DNA of 64,000 bases, from contig NOKP01000002.1 in NCBI GenBank assembly GCA_002682825.1, positions 2,237,132 to 2,301,131 on the forward strand. The letters run 5' to 3'. The DNA is from Neonectria sp. B-13. Lineage: Eukaryota > Ascomycota > Sordariomycetes > Hypocreales > Nectriaceae. The notes under the pieces were generated by a model. The model worked only from the letters and a program-made list of their open reading frames with translations. It made no database searches and was not told the origin of the DNA. Of the stretch, positions 10,861-23,712 are shown piece by piece. Positions within the stretch are counted from its first letter, which is position 1. Each line of letters starts with the position of its first letter. The position numbers were made by a program, and so were the translations under genes.

Positions 10861-13800
10861 TCACCACGTGTCGGGGCCGAAGTGCTCGCCCTCGGGGACA
10901 GTCTTGTAGGCGCAGGCCTGCCAGTCACAGCCCTGCTTGTAAACCTCGGTGCCCCACCACTTGAAGCCATCCATCCAGCCAGGGTAGATGAAGCCGAAGA
11001 AGACGACAACGATGCCGAAGGCGAGGCCAGAGTCGAGGGCAGCACTGAGGGTCATGGTGTACTTGCTCCACCAGGCGTTGTGGCGGTTCTTGATGAGGTA
11101 GTTAAAGACGTAGCAGACGACGGCCCAGACGGAGAAGTTGAGGCCGGTGGCGGGGGGGATCCAGGACATGGCGCCGAAGATGACGGGGAGGTTCACCTTG
11201 CGGAGGATGCTGTGGCGGCGACGGCGGCTATAGAGCCAGAGGGGGATTGGGAGGAGAGCGCCAAGGGGGAAGAACCAGATGAGGGAGCGGTAAATGGCAT
11301 TGGGGCCGAAGAACTCGTGAGGGCCAACGACGCCCCATAGGATGGAACCGTTGAAATGGACACGGGCAATGGGGCAAGTAAACCCGTTGATGGCCTCGGA
11401 GGTGCAGATGCCCTTGACGTTAGCAAACATCCAGTTGAGGACGCCAATCTGGGTAAAGGACGACACGAGGGTGGCGACGATTTGGACGGAAAATAGGATG
11501 CGGGGCGGGATCTTCATGTAGTGGCCCAGCTTGAGGTCGGACGCGAACTTGATGCCCTGGGCCGACGAGATGTAGCCGTAGGTGACAAAGACCATGTTGG
11601 CAATGGGACGTCCGGGAAAGACGACGCCGCAAATGAGCTGGCAGATGATGTAAATGCTGCTATGCTGGTTCGTCACAGCCATGATGATGCCGTTGGGGAT
11701 GAAGAAGAGGGCACCAATGGCCAGGGCGAGTAGAAGACCGTACCAAGGCAGGTGGACGGGATAGCTAGAGCAAGACGTTAGAACGGAGCCAATGGAAAGA
11801 GGCCAGGGGAACTCACTATTCAACCACGAATATGCCAATTGCAGTCATAGTGAGAAATGTGATCAAGTACCAGCTCAACGGCGCATCCTTATACCGCTTC
11901 ATCAGACGGCTGTGAACATCTTCGTGGCCGATCAACCCCTCCGCATTAGAGTTGGACGACATCCGCCTGTAGCTGTCTCCCGTCGACTGTCGCGATGAAG
12001 GCATACTAGGGCCACCCGAAACCGGCTGATACTCCGGCTTCCCATCCTCGCGAGCCTCCGCAAGGGCTTTCTTCCAGGTTCTCCAAATATCCAGGCCGTG
12101 CCAGCAGGCCGTGTGTGTCAACAGGGCAGCCAGGCCAGCAAACTGCACACCATAGCTGAGAACGTAGGTGACTGGAAGAAATACTCGGCTGTAGCTGTGG
12201 TATGCTTCTCGATCGAACACGAAATCGGAGGTCAGAATCTTGCTGACATCGTACACCTTCCCTGTGTTGTCGAATACGGCAGCGGACAGGATCGGCATGT
12301 ACGAGGAGAAAAGAAAGTTGCTGTAGTAGAGGATCGGAGCAATAATCCACATAACAACAGTCAGGCCTCCGATGACATTCATGGCGGCCCAGAACGGCAC
12401 CAGCAAAGGGGAGCCAACGTAGGTGACCTGTGCCCAGTCAAATGTCAAGGGAAACAGACCGAGACCTGACGATACACCAAAGAGGTTGGCAATAACAACA
12501 CTCTTGGGAGCAAACCAGGTGATTACGTTGAAGTAGCTCAGAGCAGGCATGAGCAATCCGGGGAGGAAGTAAAACAGGAAGGACACAGTCCAGACGATGT
12601 AGAAGAACTTCCACCTGCTAATGGTCCAGCTTCCGGCGGGTTTGTTCTCTTGCTTATGGAGAGTCGAGAACATGGCGGCCGACATGAGAGTGCCAGGCCA
12701 GATCATGCCACTTGGACGGACAAGGAATCGCCTGGTCAAGCCGGCAAATCCATAGCCCAGGACCTGCGTTGAGATGGTGAGGAGAAGCTGGTACACAATG
12801 GGAGCCTCCTGGTTATAGAACTGCGTCTGCTCGATAATGACGTCGGTCGCGAAGGCGAAACCAAAGGCAACATTGCTGCTAACGTAGACGCACGTGTGCT
12901 CCTTTTCGTTCCAACGTCCTTGAGCAAACCATTGCCGCCATGAGTGAGGGATCTGAGCGTCATCGGAGATGGGAGGGGACAGGACACCATCGACGAAGAC
13001 TTCCACAGGATCATATGACCGTTTCAACAACAAATCCCAAAGGTGTCCGAGGGGGTGGACGAGAAGTAGGGCAATAACGGGCGTAATGGCAACGCTGGGG
13101 TATCTCAAAGAGAAGAACAGATTGGTAGAAGATCCGAGAATGGAGAACAGGACGGAGAGGCACCACATTCGAGGGGTGTTTATGGAAAGGGTGATGTCGT
13201 CAGTAGGCGGGACGGAGGCGCGAACGGCTTCGTGAGGAGAGTTCTCTTCATAATCGGCATCGGAGGCTGTCGTGGAGGCATCGTCTAGCAAGGGTCCGTC
13301 TTCAGACACATCATCCTTCATGCCTTCGTCGAAAACGTCGACAGCATGAGTATGCTCTGCCACGCCGAAGCGACTATCAAGACCGGAGACGAGAACGGCG
13401 CCATCGATTTCCTCGGACAACCTTGACGAATGCTTCGAGGCCATAGAGCGGCGGGAGGTTTCGCTTCGCATGGTATCGGGGACATGACGAAGCTGGTGGG
13501 CGTCAGGGTCGCGAGAGTCGCTACCGGCAGGCGAGTTGTTGCGACTGGGGGTCAACGAAACGGAGCCATACGGGGCGGCGTCGGGACGGGAGGCGGGTGA
13601 GCGCAGGAAGGGCGTCTTCTTGGAGGCCATGTCTAAGTCGCCCTCGAGGGTCGGCTTCGAAGGATCGGCTAAGGCAGAAGCATTCAGGGCGTCGTCATTG
13701 ACGTTGTAGGTGGCGGGCTCAGCAGTGGGATCGACTGCAGCACCGTCGACAGCAACAAGAGGCTCAAAGGCGGATGATGACAGACCGGCATGGTGGTCTA

Positions 13801-14158
13801 GGTCAAGAACGAGGGAAGGAGTAGGCGCAAATGCGACAGGGGCGGCAGCGGCAGTTAACAGATCTGGATCGCCAGTGTCTGGAGCCTGGTGCGGCAACGC
13901 ATGGCCTTGATTCAGGCTCGGGTCGGGCGGGACAGGCGCCCTGGCGTGAGAAGAGGCGTGGGAGGCGTGGGAGGCGTGGGACACTGAGACAGAGGCTGTG
14001 GGCCGGACAGTGGAGGAGGATGCGGATGATGTGGACGTGGATGGAGATGCTAGGGGTTGGAGGGCGACAGCCTGCTGCAGATGGGGCGGATGGGAGTCAT
14101 CAACCCTGGCTAACGAGCTGCTGGCAGAAGTCCTGCGAGTATTGGTGTGCCGTCCCAT
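10861..14158 (-). CDS. OPT-family oligopeptide transporter
   Basis: Two exons, 14158-11817 and 11764-10861, give about 1,081 residues. The family comprises proton-coupled plasma- or organelle-membrane transporters of small peptides such as tetra- and pentapeptides or glutathione-like substrates. The first ~330 residues are low-complexity, rich in Ser, Ala, Pro and Asp, and probably cytosolic. Many hydrophobic membrane segments follow. OPT hallmarks are EHTCVYVSSNVAFGFAFATD, the loop with SGMIWPGTLMSAAMF, SPLLVPFWAAMNVIGG, and late in the protein IPNGIIMAVTNQHSS and PPRILFSVQIVATLVSSF. The intron (11765-11816) joins FVVEY to YPVHLPWYG. I chose the ATG at 14158 as the first in frame. Substrate cannot be assigned from sequence. 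The extended N-terminus is longer than in many OPT proteins and may be regulatory. Confidence 0.92.
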
Positions 14159-17100
14159 GGCGGGGCTTGCAAGACAACCCAAGCGCGCAACTTGTTCTAG
14201 GCGGGCTCTTTTGCGATGCGGATAAGTGACAGTGACAGTGACACCGAGGACGGAGGGCGTAGGACGGGCGGATGAGTGGGCACGCGCCGGGGCCTAGTAC
14301 TGGATAGGTTCCACCAGACAGCCGGGCTTGTCGCGCGGGGGGAAGCAAAAGATGCGGTAACGGTCTATAGAAAGAGTGAAGAGTAACAAGAAGTGACGAG
14401 TTGCAAGGCTAGGCTACAAGGCTTTCGCCTAGTGGCCGACTGTGGACCTGCCCAGGGGGCCCTGTTTGGCGCAGCGTGGGGAGAGTCGGGAGTCGGAGGG
14501 GCCCTGTTGCCATGGTGTGGGATGTGCTTCGGCTCAGTGGGCGGGCTGCTAGGACCAGGCTGTTGCGGCAGCAAGCATCGAACGGAGCCTGGAAGCTCGC
14601 TGAGCGGGATGACGACAGGGAGCCCGAGGGATGCAACCTAGGGTCTTGTCCAGCGCTCAGCAGACCATCCAGCGGCGTCGCACTCGTGATCGTGATCGTG
14701 GCGGGCTGCGTAGGTACATACAGAGAGATGCAGTGCTACAGCATTCGGTAAGAGACGCTGTTGCTTGCGATGCTGCGTACCCTCGTTGCCTGGGTACTTC
14801 GTGTCGTGACCCCCAAACATGAAAGCTCGCTCGTGTGGAGTTCCAAGGTTGTGTGTCCGTAATTAATGCGTGCCGTGTAGCTGACTGGACAGGACAGCTG
14901 CAGAGACAGCCATGAGTTATAGCCAAGGAGGTTGGAGAGGGAACGGGTCACAGGAGCAGGGGGACAAGGAGCCAAAGGGGAATCTGACAGGGATGGAACT
15001 CCGGAAAAAGCAAACAGGTGCGTTGCATGCGTGGGATGGGATGGGATGGGGTGTGGATGTGGTTGGAAATCCAACGCAGCCGAGTGGTGTAAAGCGATGC
15101 AGAGTGGTGAGAGAGTGAGAGAGACAGACAGAAGGGATCGGATTTGGGGGAGGGGCTCAGCGCGTGGGAGCTGCCGTTGGCAGAGCATCCAATCATATTA
15201 GAGCATTAGTACATAAGAAGTTGGCCAAGCTTGCGGGAGGCTTGCGGACGCCAACGAGGGGCTCAGTCTTGTACACGTCATGTACCAGCCGCCGTTGTGA
15301 ATGCGTTTTCCCTGAACGGTTGATCTGATTCAATTCTTCTTCCTTGTTGCAGCCAAGGTGATGTGCATAATGCTGGTCTTCTTTTGCACAGGTCCCCCAC
15401 TACGCACTCGCACAGTAGTAGCCAACCAAGGCGAACGGAGGTACTTCTGTGATATGCGCGCACTCCCGGCGAAGTCTGAGGTGAGCTTGCTCTGACCGCC
15501 GGGCAGAGGTACTGTATCTGCACACCATATTTTAGGGCTGGATCCATGCCTCACATCTTCGTCTTGCTATTGAACTTTGTCGTTGCCTCCCATTGTGTGT
15601 GCACCGCGTAGTAAATCGTCGACGGGCTGGAATTCAACGCCCGATTCGACGCCCCGAGTGCTACCTACAGCGGGTATTAAGCGGGTCACCGCCCCCAGGG
15701 CAGCGCAAGGCTCATGAACTCAAGGCCCGTCAGCCAGGGTTCAGGGGCAGGCCAAGTTAGCATGCTGCTGGCTGTGACGCTGTCATCTGCGGCGCTCAGA
15801 TGCGGCATCTGATGCATCTGATTAGATAACCTCTCTAGCCAGTGGCCATCTCATTACTGGCTCCTTCATCTGCCCTCTCGCGGCTGCAATGTGTACTCGG
15901 CACTTCATCGAAACCACTCCCCTGGCGGTCAAGGCTCGTTCTGCGGCCTCCTGCACCATGTCGACTACTGTAGGTCCCTAGCTGCTCGTGCTACACACCT
16001 TGCGATCGATTTGTGCCTGGTGCTGCCGGCCCGTCCTGACTGGGCTTGTTCGGAGAGCTGGTTGGTTGTTCCGCAACGGAAAGGTACAACCCGTAGCCTT
16101 GCGAACCCCAAGCTCACAGGCTTATTACGAGCTTCATCTCTTCTTAGCCAGACGATGCGACACGACCCCAGACCCCCTCGCGCCCCATCTCCTAATCTGG
16201 CCGCCTGCATCACATCCCTTTCCCTTGTTCAACGCCGTCGCCATATACAAGGATCAAAACTGGCGATCAATTCCGTGCGGCCGCGGTTCAGCCACCCATA
16301 CCCAAGACGGGGAAATAAACGGGCTTGAGACACAATAAGTAATAGCCTTTCCGGTATTTTCAATAGTGTGTCGCCTGCAGCCAATGTGTTCTCCCGAGTC
16401 TTCTCAATTTTCTGCGCCTCAAGGGGAAGGTGAGAGACATTCAGGGATGAGCCTTCAGCTTTAAGCTCGCAGTACGAAGTACTGATGTAGAATGATGTGA
16501 ATTCCGGACCAACCCAGACACCTTGATTCCCGTTTCCACTCCGACAATACAGAGTGGGAAGTGGCCTGGTGCTTGCAGGAATCCCGTTCCGCCTCATCCT
16601 TGGCTCCACTACCCACCATCATCAATGAGACAGTTTACATTGCCGTAGCTGGTCGTCGATTCTCACCTTGGCCCAGTCTAGCCAGCCCGATAATATTTCC
16701 AGAAAACGTCCAGGTCAAGAGCAAAATCCGCAAGGAAGCTCGAGGCATTGTCTAGGGCAGCAAGCTCAGATGTTGATGAATACTGTGATTTGTAAGTAGA
16801 TCGGCAACATTTGAGATGGCTCCTTCGAAGTAACCCGAGGCTCTGGTTCAAGTGCGCGGGTGTCCACCACCTACACCCAACCGTCTGCTCCACAGCCCGG
16901 CAGGCAAAGGAAAATGGCAAGAATTTCTGCGTACTGTAATCGTACGAAGTACATTTGAGCTACTTCGGAGTTGGCGTCGCCCTGAATGGGTCTGCCAGTC
17001 CGGTGTATTTGCAATGGAGGGTTGTGGGCAACTCGGCTCTGTGCCAAGCGCTAAACCTCCGGATCTTCTCCATCCTTCACCAGCACTCAGGCTTGCGATT

Positions 17101-17503
17101 TCTATTTTACCCTTTATCGCAGCATCCGCCGTTATTAGTTGTGCCCTTGTGAGCTCAACTGGCTCTGGCGCCAACTGGGCTTCACCGCCCGAGTTGGGCT
17201 CGCAACGGCGCTGCTTTTCTAGATTCACCTGATGACGCCGGTGAGTTGGCTAACTCAAAGATTCTCCACTGGGGGTCGGTCACTAAAAATGTCATCTGCA
17301 GAGTGTCACGCTGGCTACATACGCAAAACGGTAGAAGCGCTGCCGCGCTTCATCCTGCTATGCACCTCACGCAGCACACCAAAATATCAGACTTCAGTTA
17401 GCGTCCCTTCCTGTTTACCGCCTAAAACCCCTCGCTCTAGAGTCCAAACAAGAGGTGACAAGGCAAACCATTCATCTCACTCAGCCTCAGCCTCACTTTT
17501 GCC
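14159..17503. other. Intergenic region between OPT and 5-FTHF cyclo-ligase genes
   Basis: About 3.3 kb with no gene I can support. Short open frames overlap on both strands and lack family resemblance. The left part should be the OPT promoter and leader. A (GGGAT)n repeat lies near 15033-15050 and a GA-rich stretch near 15107-15130. The last 200 bp before 17504 are the likely promoter of the cyclo-ligase gene. Confidence 0.55.
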
Positions 17504-18307
17504 ATGGCGTCCTCCTTGACAGCTGCTAAACAGCAGCTGCGGACTCTCATAAAGCAGAGACTATCCAATGTCACCCAAGACTCGGTCCTTGCCCAGAGTA
17601 TGACTCCACTGCTCTGCAACTTTCGTCCACGTGCAGCCCAATCGTCTGACACAGCTCTCACAGGTCGCCAGATTTTCGAGACTCTCAAGGACTTCAAGCC
17701 GTACAAGGATGCCACACGTATCAGTGTCTACTTGGCCATGCCTTCTGCCGAGGTCCAAACGGACGCCATTGTCCGCCATGCGCTGGCAACGGGCAAGCAA
17801 GTCTTCGTTCCGTACCTGCACAAGTCACCCCTCCAGGCTCCAGACACCCCTGCCCGGGTCATGGACATGGTGCACCTCGCGAATCTCCAGGACTACGAGA
17901 GCCTCATGCTCGACCGCTGGGGGATTCCCAGCGTCGACCCGGGCACCGTTCATCAGCGGCAGCGTATCCTCGGAGGCCCCGATGCCCAGCACTCTGAACA
18001 GGCCACCCTGGATTTCATGGTTGTGCCTGGAGTCGCGTTCGACTTCGACGAAGCCGGTTCTGTGAGACGACTGGGCCACGGAAAGGGCTTCTACGATTTC
18101 TTCATCAATAGGTACCTGTCCAAGTTAGAGACAAAGGGCCTCAGCGAGGAAATACCTCTATTACTGTACGGGTTGGCTTTGAACGAACAGCTAGTTCCTG
18201 CCTCATTGGGGCAGCCAGTTCCTACGGATGCCCATGACCGCAGGTTACACGGTCTCATCTTAGGGAGCGGAGAGGTCAAGGTATCTTCAAGTAGTTCTTC
18301 TAGCTGA
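17504..18307 (+). CDS. 5-formyltetrahydrofolate cyclo-ligase
   Basis: The enzyme (MTHFS) uses ATP to convert 5-formyl-tetrahydrofolate to 5,10-methenyl-tetrahydrofolate and so returns stored folate to one-carbon metabolism. Two exons, 17504-17597 and 17664-18307, give about 245 residues. The family's ATP/folate-site motif appears as LGHGKGFYDFF. Other typical stretches are ISVYLAMPSAEVQTDAI, RWGIPSVDP and DFMVVPGVAFD. The tail ends in a Ser run that is probably not functional. The single intron (17598-17663) is 66 nt, a multiple of three and without a stop, so an unspliced reading inserts 22 residues. Splicing restores SVLAQSRQIFETLKDFKPY, the expected family spacing. The start ATG sits in a good context (GCCATGG). 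Confidence 0.93.
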   Translation: MASSLTAAKQQLRTLIKQRLSNVTQDSVLAQSMTPLLCNFRPRAAQSSDTALTGRQIFETLKDFKPYKDATRISVYLAMPSAEVQTDAIVRHALATGKQVFVPYLHKSPLQAPDTPARVMDMVHLANLQDYESLMLDRWGIPSVDPGTVHQRQRILGGPDAQHSEQATLDFMVVPGVAFDFDEAGSVRRLGHGKGFYDFFINRYLSKLETKGLSEEIPLLLYGLALNEQLVPASLGQPVPTDAHDRRLHGLILGSGEVKVSSSSSSS

Positions 18308-19317
18308 TGATGCTCCCCAAAGCACGATAAGTATTCCCCCCCCCCCCCCCAAGCCCGGGCGTTCTCGTAACCGGCTTGGCTTCATCATTACATGGTATAG
18401 ATGGTCTACAACAAGCTGGCGGGTTCTACATTCAGCGCCAATGACACATGCGTAAACATACATATCGGCATGGTATGCATATAGCATCTATCAAGCATGT
18501 CCTTGGACAAATAAGGAATGCACCAGACAATGAGCTTTGGCCCTTCTTTGGCCCGTTTTGAGCATTGGTCAGGTTGGATTGTTCTTGCGAGGGAGTGTTG
18601 GGTTATCGTTAGAAAGGTTCAAAGTACTGATCTCGTAAGATACTATTTAGTTAGTTTTTCAAAGAAGAATTCGACCCAACATTAGAAGTTGTAGAACCAG
18701 GAAACCAGTACCTAGGTAAGCAGACACACAGCTTCCAGCAGGCAGTAGTAGTTGTGCATAAGACTGTGGATGGCAGCTCAGCCTCTGGGCCCCTCAGTTA
18801 GAATAGAAAGACGGATCAAGACAGGATTCGCCGGTTTACTCATCCGCCTGTTCCTGAATTAGTGGTTTGTCGTTGGCCGATGCCTTCATTCAAAGGCGCT
18901 GGGCCGGTCCGGAAAAACCACGGAACGTCTTTCACCAGGGAGATTGCCCCGCCAAGGTTCTCTCCACCAGACCCATGCTTCACTGGCCCAAATCGACGGA
19001 GGTGGGCATGTGTGTTTTGCCTCGAGTGATATCCCACTTCCATCTACAACCTCGCATCTTCCCCTTTGCGCCCGGATTCTCGACCTCTCCTTCGGCATTA
19101 ACATCATCTCACTACTTACGCCTGCCGTCGGCCTGTCCCCATACTCATCTCCAAACCACGCCCTCAACGAACCTCAACCGGTCCGACATTGTGCGGCCAC
19201 GTCGTATGCGCTGCGCTTGCAACCTCGGATCGCGCTGAAGCTTGCGGACAACTTAACACCCTATTCCGATCTTCCAGGTCCCGAACGCCACCCTGCCGAC
19301 TCGTCGCATAATCCATA
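18308..19317. other. Intergenic region with poly-C tract
   Basis: The 3' flank of the cyclo-ligase gene and the promoter of the karyopherin gene occupy about 1 kb. A 15-nt homopolymer of C lies at 18336-18350. No gene is seen. Confidence 0.55.
18336..18350. repeat. Poly-C tract (15 nt)
   Basis: An uninterrupted run of C lies 29 bp downstream of the cyclo-ligase stop codon. Its true length may be uncertain because homopolymers are error-prone in sequencing. Confidence 0.9.
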
Positions 19318-22300
19318 ATGGCTACGAATGGAGCGCAAGAGGCCTTCGCGCCCCCGGATGTCCTGGCTGCTGTCATGACCATGAGGAGCGGGGAGCAAGA
19401 GGCCAAGAAGCAGGCCCATGAGTACTTGGAGAGATTTCAGAAATCGGTCAGTCGCGCGTGCTCTTGGCACCTTCGGAAGGTTTGGTGCGGTATACTGACG
19501 TTGTTGGCGTGCAGAACGATTCATGGGCCACGATAGTAGGCATCCTGCAGTCTGATGCTGAGCCAGAGGCAACCCTCTTCGCTGCCATTACCTTGCGTGG
19601 AAAGGTAGGCCACCTGTGACGGATACCCAAGGAACGTGGAATCTAATCCCCGCCAGATCACATACGACCTGTCCACCCAGGTCCCCCCTAGCGAACTTCC
19701 CGCTCTTCGAAGCCAGATCCTACTCCTCCTTAAACACTTCGCTTCCGGACCCAAGCCCATCCGAGTACAGCTCTGCGTGTGTCTGGCCATTCTAGCGATC
19801 CAGATGAAGGAATGGGACGATGTTCTGGCGTCTGTTGTCCAGTCCCTTGGCGACAGTCCCGAAAGCCACGCTTGCATTCTGGATTTCCTACGGGTTCTGC
19901 CCGAGGAGGTTACCGAGGGTCGAAAGATCACCTTGTCTGTACGTGGAGCGCGCAACCATAGACCGAGCGCCTATCCCCTTGGAAATCGTCTCCGCCGGTC
20001 GACATTCAACACGAGTTCAAGTCTAATTGTTTGGAATTAGGAAGAAGACCTTGCGGCACGGACACAAGCCTTATTGGGAGATAATGCCGACCAGGTCATC
20101 CAGCTCCTGATCAACTATTCTCAATCATCCCGTGAGTAACGGTACTATCTGTTGTAGAAACTGCCATGCTGACAATCTGCCAATAGCTGCTGCTGCTCAA
20201 AACCCACAGCTGATGGAGTGCATTACTTCCTGGTTGCGAGAGGTCCCGGTGGGCAATGTCGTCAAGTCGCCTCTGCTGGAAATCGTCTTCAACGGTGTCA
20301 CCAGCGACCAGTGCAGCCAAGAGGCATCCGAATGCCTCTGCACAATGCTACGAGAGACTTCCGACGTGGATGAGAGCCAGGAAATTATCGAGGTACTTTT
20401 CCCCAGAATCCTCTCGATTCAGCCCCAAATCGCAAAGGCCGCAGAAGAAGAAGACACGGAGGCTCTCAAGGCTTTGACCAAGGTGTTTGCCACTGCGGCA
20501 GAGAGCTGGGTTGTGGGAATTGCCCGTCAGCCAACGCATTTCAGACCCTTGGTGGATGCCGTTCTTGAGTGCGCTGTTAGGGATAAGGACCAGGATGTCA
20601 TTGAACACACCTTCAACTTCTGGTATGAGCTCAAGCTCTATCTTGTGCTCGAGAGATACATCCAGGGTCGCTTGGAGTTGCTCGATGTTTACTCGAAGCT
20701 CGTGGATATCCTTCTCGGGCACCTGCGATACCCTCAGCCCGAATCAGGCAATGAGAATGACCTCTTCGACGGAGATCGCGAGCAGGAGGAGAAGTTCCGA
20801 GAGTTTCGACACCAGATGGGCGATACCCTCAAGGACTCGTGCGAGGTTATGGGTGTCACAGACTGCCTAACCAAGGTGCTCCATGCCATTCAGGTGTGGA
20901 TGTCCAAGTACGCCAGCCAGGTTACCGACACCACGGTACCGCACTGGCAAGAGCTGGAGGCGCCCCTGTTTGCCATGAGAGCGCTTGGCCGAATGGTCGA
21001 CAAGGAAGAGAGCCTTGTGCTCCCTCAGCTTATGCCCCTGCTTGTGCAAATCCCGAGCCACGAGAAGCTCCGCTTCGCAACCATCATGGTTCTCGGACGA
21101 TACACCGAATGGACGGCAGCGCACCCGGAGTATCTGGAGCCGCAGTTCAATTACATCGTTACCTCTTTCCAGTCCGACTCGAAGGAGATCATCCGGGCCG
21201 CCGCTCTGTCGATCAAGTTCTTCTGTACAGACTGCAAGCACCTCCTCAGCGGCCAGGTCTTGCAGCTCCAGACATTCTACGACCAGGTTCTGGACAAGCT
21301 ACCAGACATCAGCAAGGAGGAGATCACCGAAGGTGTCTCCAATGTCGTGGCTGTTCAGCCAGAAGAGGAAATTTACCGACTTCTCAAGACATACTGCGAT
21401 CCTCTTGTTCAACGGTTGATGGCTAAGGCGAACAATGCCACCGACGATGACGGCAAGCTGGCATTGGCGGGTGAGTTAAGATCCAACCTTATTGAACAGA
21501 AACCGTTTGCTAACTAGATGTACAGATCACCTCCAACTGATTACCATTTTCGTGCAGAACGTGGTGCCTCCTCACAACACAGGCCAAGAAAACCCTGCGG
21601 TGAAGTACTGGCAGGAGGTCTTTCCTATCCTGTCAACTGTTTTGGACAATTTTCTCACCTTCACCCCTATTTGCGAGAGAGTGTGTAGATGCTGGCGAAA
21701 CATGGTCATCTCGTACCGCACTGCCATGGCGCCACTGCTGCCCGAGATGGCCAACAAGCTGGCCATCGGCTTCAACAACTCCAGGGAGGGATGTTTCCTC
21801 TGGGTTACATCCGCCATCCTCCGCGAATTTTCCGAGGCCCGTGAACATGTTGATCAGGCCACGACGGACAATATCTATACCTTCTTCGAAGCCCAGACAA
21901 CGACGTTCCTGAGGGTTATGACGGAGCTCCAGCCTAAGGAGCTTCCCGACGTCATTGACGACTTCTTCCGTCTGCTCATCGACGCGCTGCTTTACTACCC
22001 CCAGAGGCTCGTCCCTTCGCACCTCTTGCGATCGATCTTCGAGGCGGCTGTTTACGCCCTTACTCTGGAACAGCGGGATCCCCTGTCATCTACGCTGCAC
22101 TTCTTGCGGGATCTTCTTTCTTATGGTGGAGACAATCCTGCCTCCAGCGATGGTCTTCCCGAGGCGGCTGCTGCTGAGATCCGAGTTACCATCCGGGCCC
22201 TCCTAGCAAACCTAGGCGACAACCTCGTGAAGCAGGTCATGGCCGGTATGATGATTACCTTCCCTCGTGACTGCTTCGCCGACGGCAGTGGTGTTCTGTT

Positions 22301-22565
22301 GGCCTTGTTTGAGCTGCTCCCAGCTGAGACTACGGAGTGGGTGTCGCAGACCATCCAGCTGCTACCCCAGGGTACCGTGTCCCCGGTCGAGGCCAACCGA
22401 TTGATGACCAAGATCAAGGAGAAGCTGCAGTCCGGGGACCCCAGTGCTATGAGGAATGTTCGTGCCCTTCTACAAGACTTCACCAATACCTATAGACGCC
22501 GCAACGTGGCTCCCCGAGACGGTCTCGGCCAACTTGAGGCTACGCGCTTCCAATTCTCCGGATAA
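19318..22565 (+). CDS. MTR10: Importin-beta family karyopherin, transportin-3/Mtr10 type
   Basis: Mtr10 (Kap111, transportin-3 in animals) imports SR-type RNA-binding proteins into the nucleus and takes part in tRNA traffic. Six exons, 19318-19446, 19515-19604, 19657-19938, 20041-20131, 20187-21470 and 21526-22565, give about 971 residues, the usual karyopherin length. The importin-beta N-terminal region shows the family pattern of a short helix pair, DSWATIVGILQSD, then FAAITLRGKITYDL. The rest is alpha-helical HEAT-like sequence such as WTAAHPEYLEPQFNYIVTSF and KEIIRAAALSIKFFCTDC, which is typical of transportin-3/Mtr10. The C-terminus reads LQDFTNTYRRRNVAPRDGL. Every junction preserves frame and conserved sequence. 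Assignment to Mtr10 rather than another karyopherin rests on pattern recognition and would need a search to confirm. Confidence 0.88.
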
Positions 22566-23712
22566 TTTGTGAATCGCGCAAGTAGATCGGTAAAAGTCTG
22601 AGGAAGCTATGGTGACTAGGATAGAGTCATTGGCACATTGATTATCGCAGGGTTGACGTCACCAAGAAGAGAAAGGCAGATTATCTCTAAGGGCAATGAG
22701 CTTTAGCAGAGAGAGTTGACGAGGAGTTGGGGCGTAGGAGAGAGTGCACCGGGATATGATGAGAGATTGCCGGGGGATCTTGGCCGGAGGACTGGACGAC
22801 GGCATAATTTCATGGCTATAGTGATCATTCAGGGTGAAATGGGAAAGGTATTTCACAGCGACCGGCCGGTATCGATCCGCCAGGGCGCAGACAAAGGATT
22901 GGCGAGTGTGAATATGAGGGCAGATGCGGTCAGATGTGGTGGACAGAGAGGGTCAATAACTCTAGAAAAGTAAAAAAGCAACATGAACAAAGGCAGTCCG
23001 AACGTCTAGCTTGATCAAAGGGGATGACTCTCCCTGGCAGTAAATATTTTCCGCGTTGGATAGCCGCCGTTAATGGTATCTCTTTGTTCTCTTCAAAACG
23101 TATTTCACTCGCTGTTCGAGTCGCCGTCGGTCCAATCTTCCAGACACGCGTAGGCAATTAGAATAGCCTCGGTATTATCCCATTACTCCCATATGCGATG
23201 TGCCTGTTAAGATAACTTGTTGAAAACCATGTCTAGACGTGATGATCGGGTTGAGGATTCAACTGTCCAAAGCCAAGGGGTTGCTGACTCCGGGTCGTGA
23301 GGTAAAGGCGTAGCAACAGCGAATCCCTTGACTTCCGCCGTCTCTCCCGAAATCGACAGCAGCGAACGCTATTGTTCACATCATGGATTCTTTCACCATG
23401 TGACGAGTTCCAATGTTCACTATGGGGCATTCCTTGGTGACAGAGACAAAAGCGTGTACCAAAATTAGCACTTCATCTTTGTATACTGGAGTGTACTTCG
23501 AACAAAGCAACATCAGAATGGCATTCTGTAGGAACTGTTCTCACGAACTTCATTGCAGTTTCAGCATATATAGCACCCAACCCGCCCCCTTACCCATCCC
23601 CTTACCCAAAATCAACAACCACAGTTACAACCTCCTTTCCTTCTAGTTCACTAACTAGGAGTCATTGACCAACTTTCACACCTATTCACTACACAGGGAT
23701 CACAGTATTGAT
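22566..23712. other. Intergenic region before the cysteine-rich gene
   Basis: About 1.15 kb with no gene seen. The right end looks like a promoter: a TATA-like element at 23567-23572 and a C-rich stretch near 23580-23610. Confidence 0.55.
23567..23572 (+). promoter_or_regulatory. TATA-like element of the cysteine-rich gene
   Basis: TATATA followed by G lies about 140 bp upstream of the first ATG of the cysteine-rich gene. It is the clearest TATA-like element immediately upstream of a start codon that I noticed. Assignment by position only. Confidence 0.45.

Noticed and set aside
22866..22890. A possible tRNA T-arm-like string (GGTATCGATCC)
   Set aside because: No matching acceptor, D or anticodon stems could be drawn around it.
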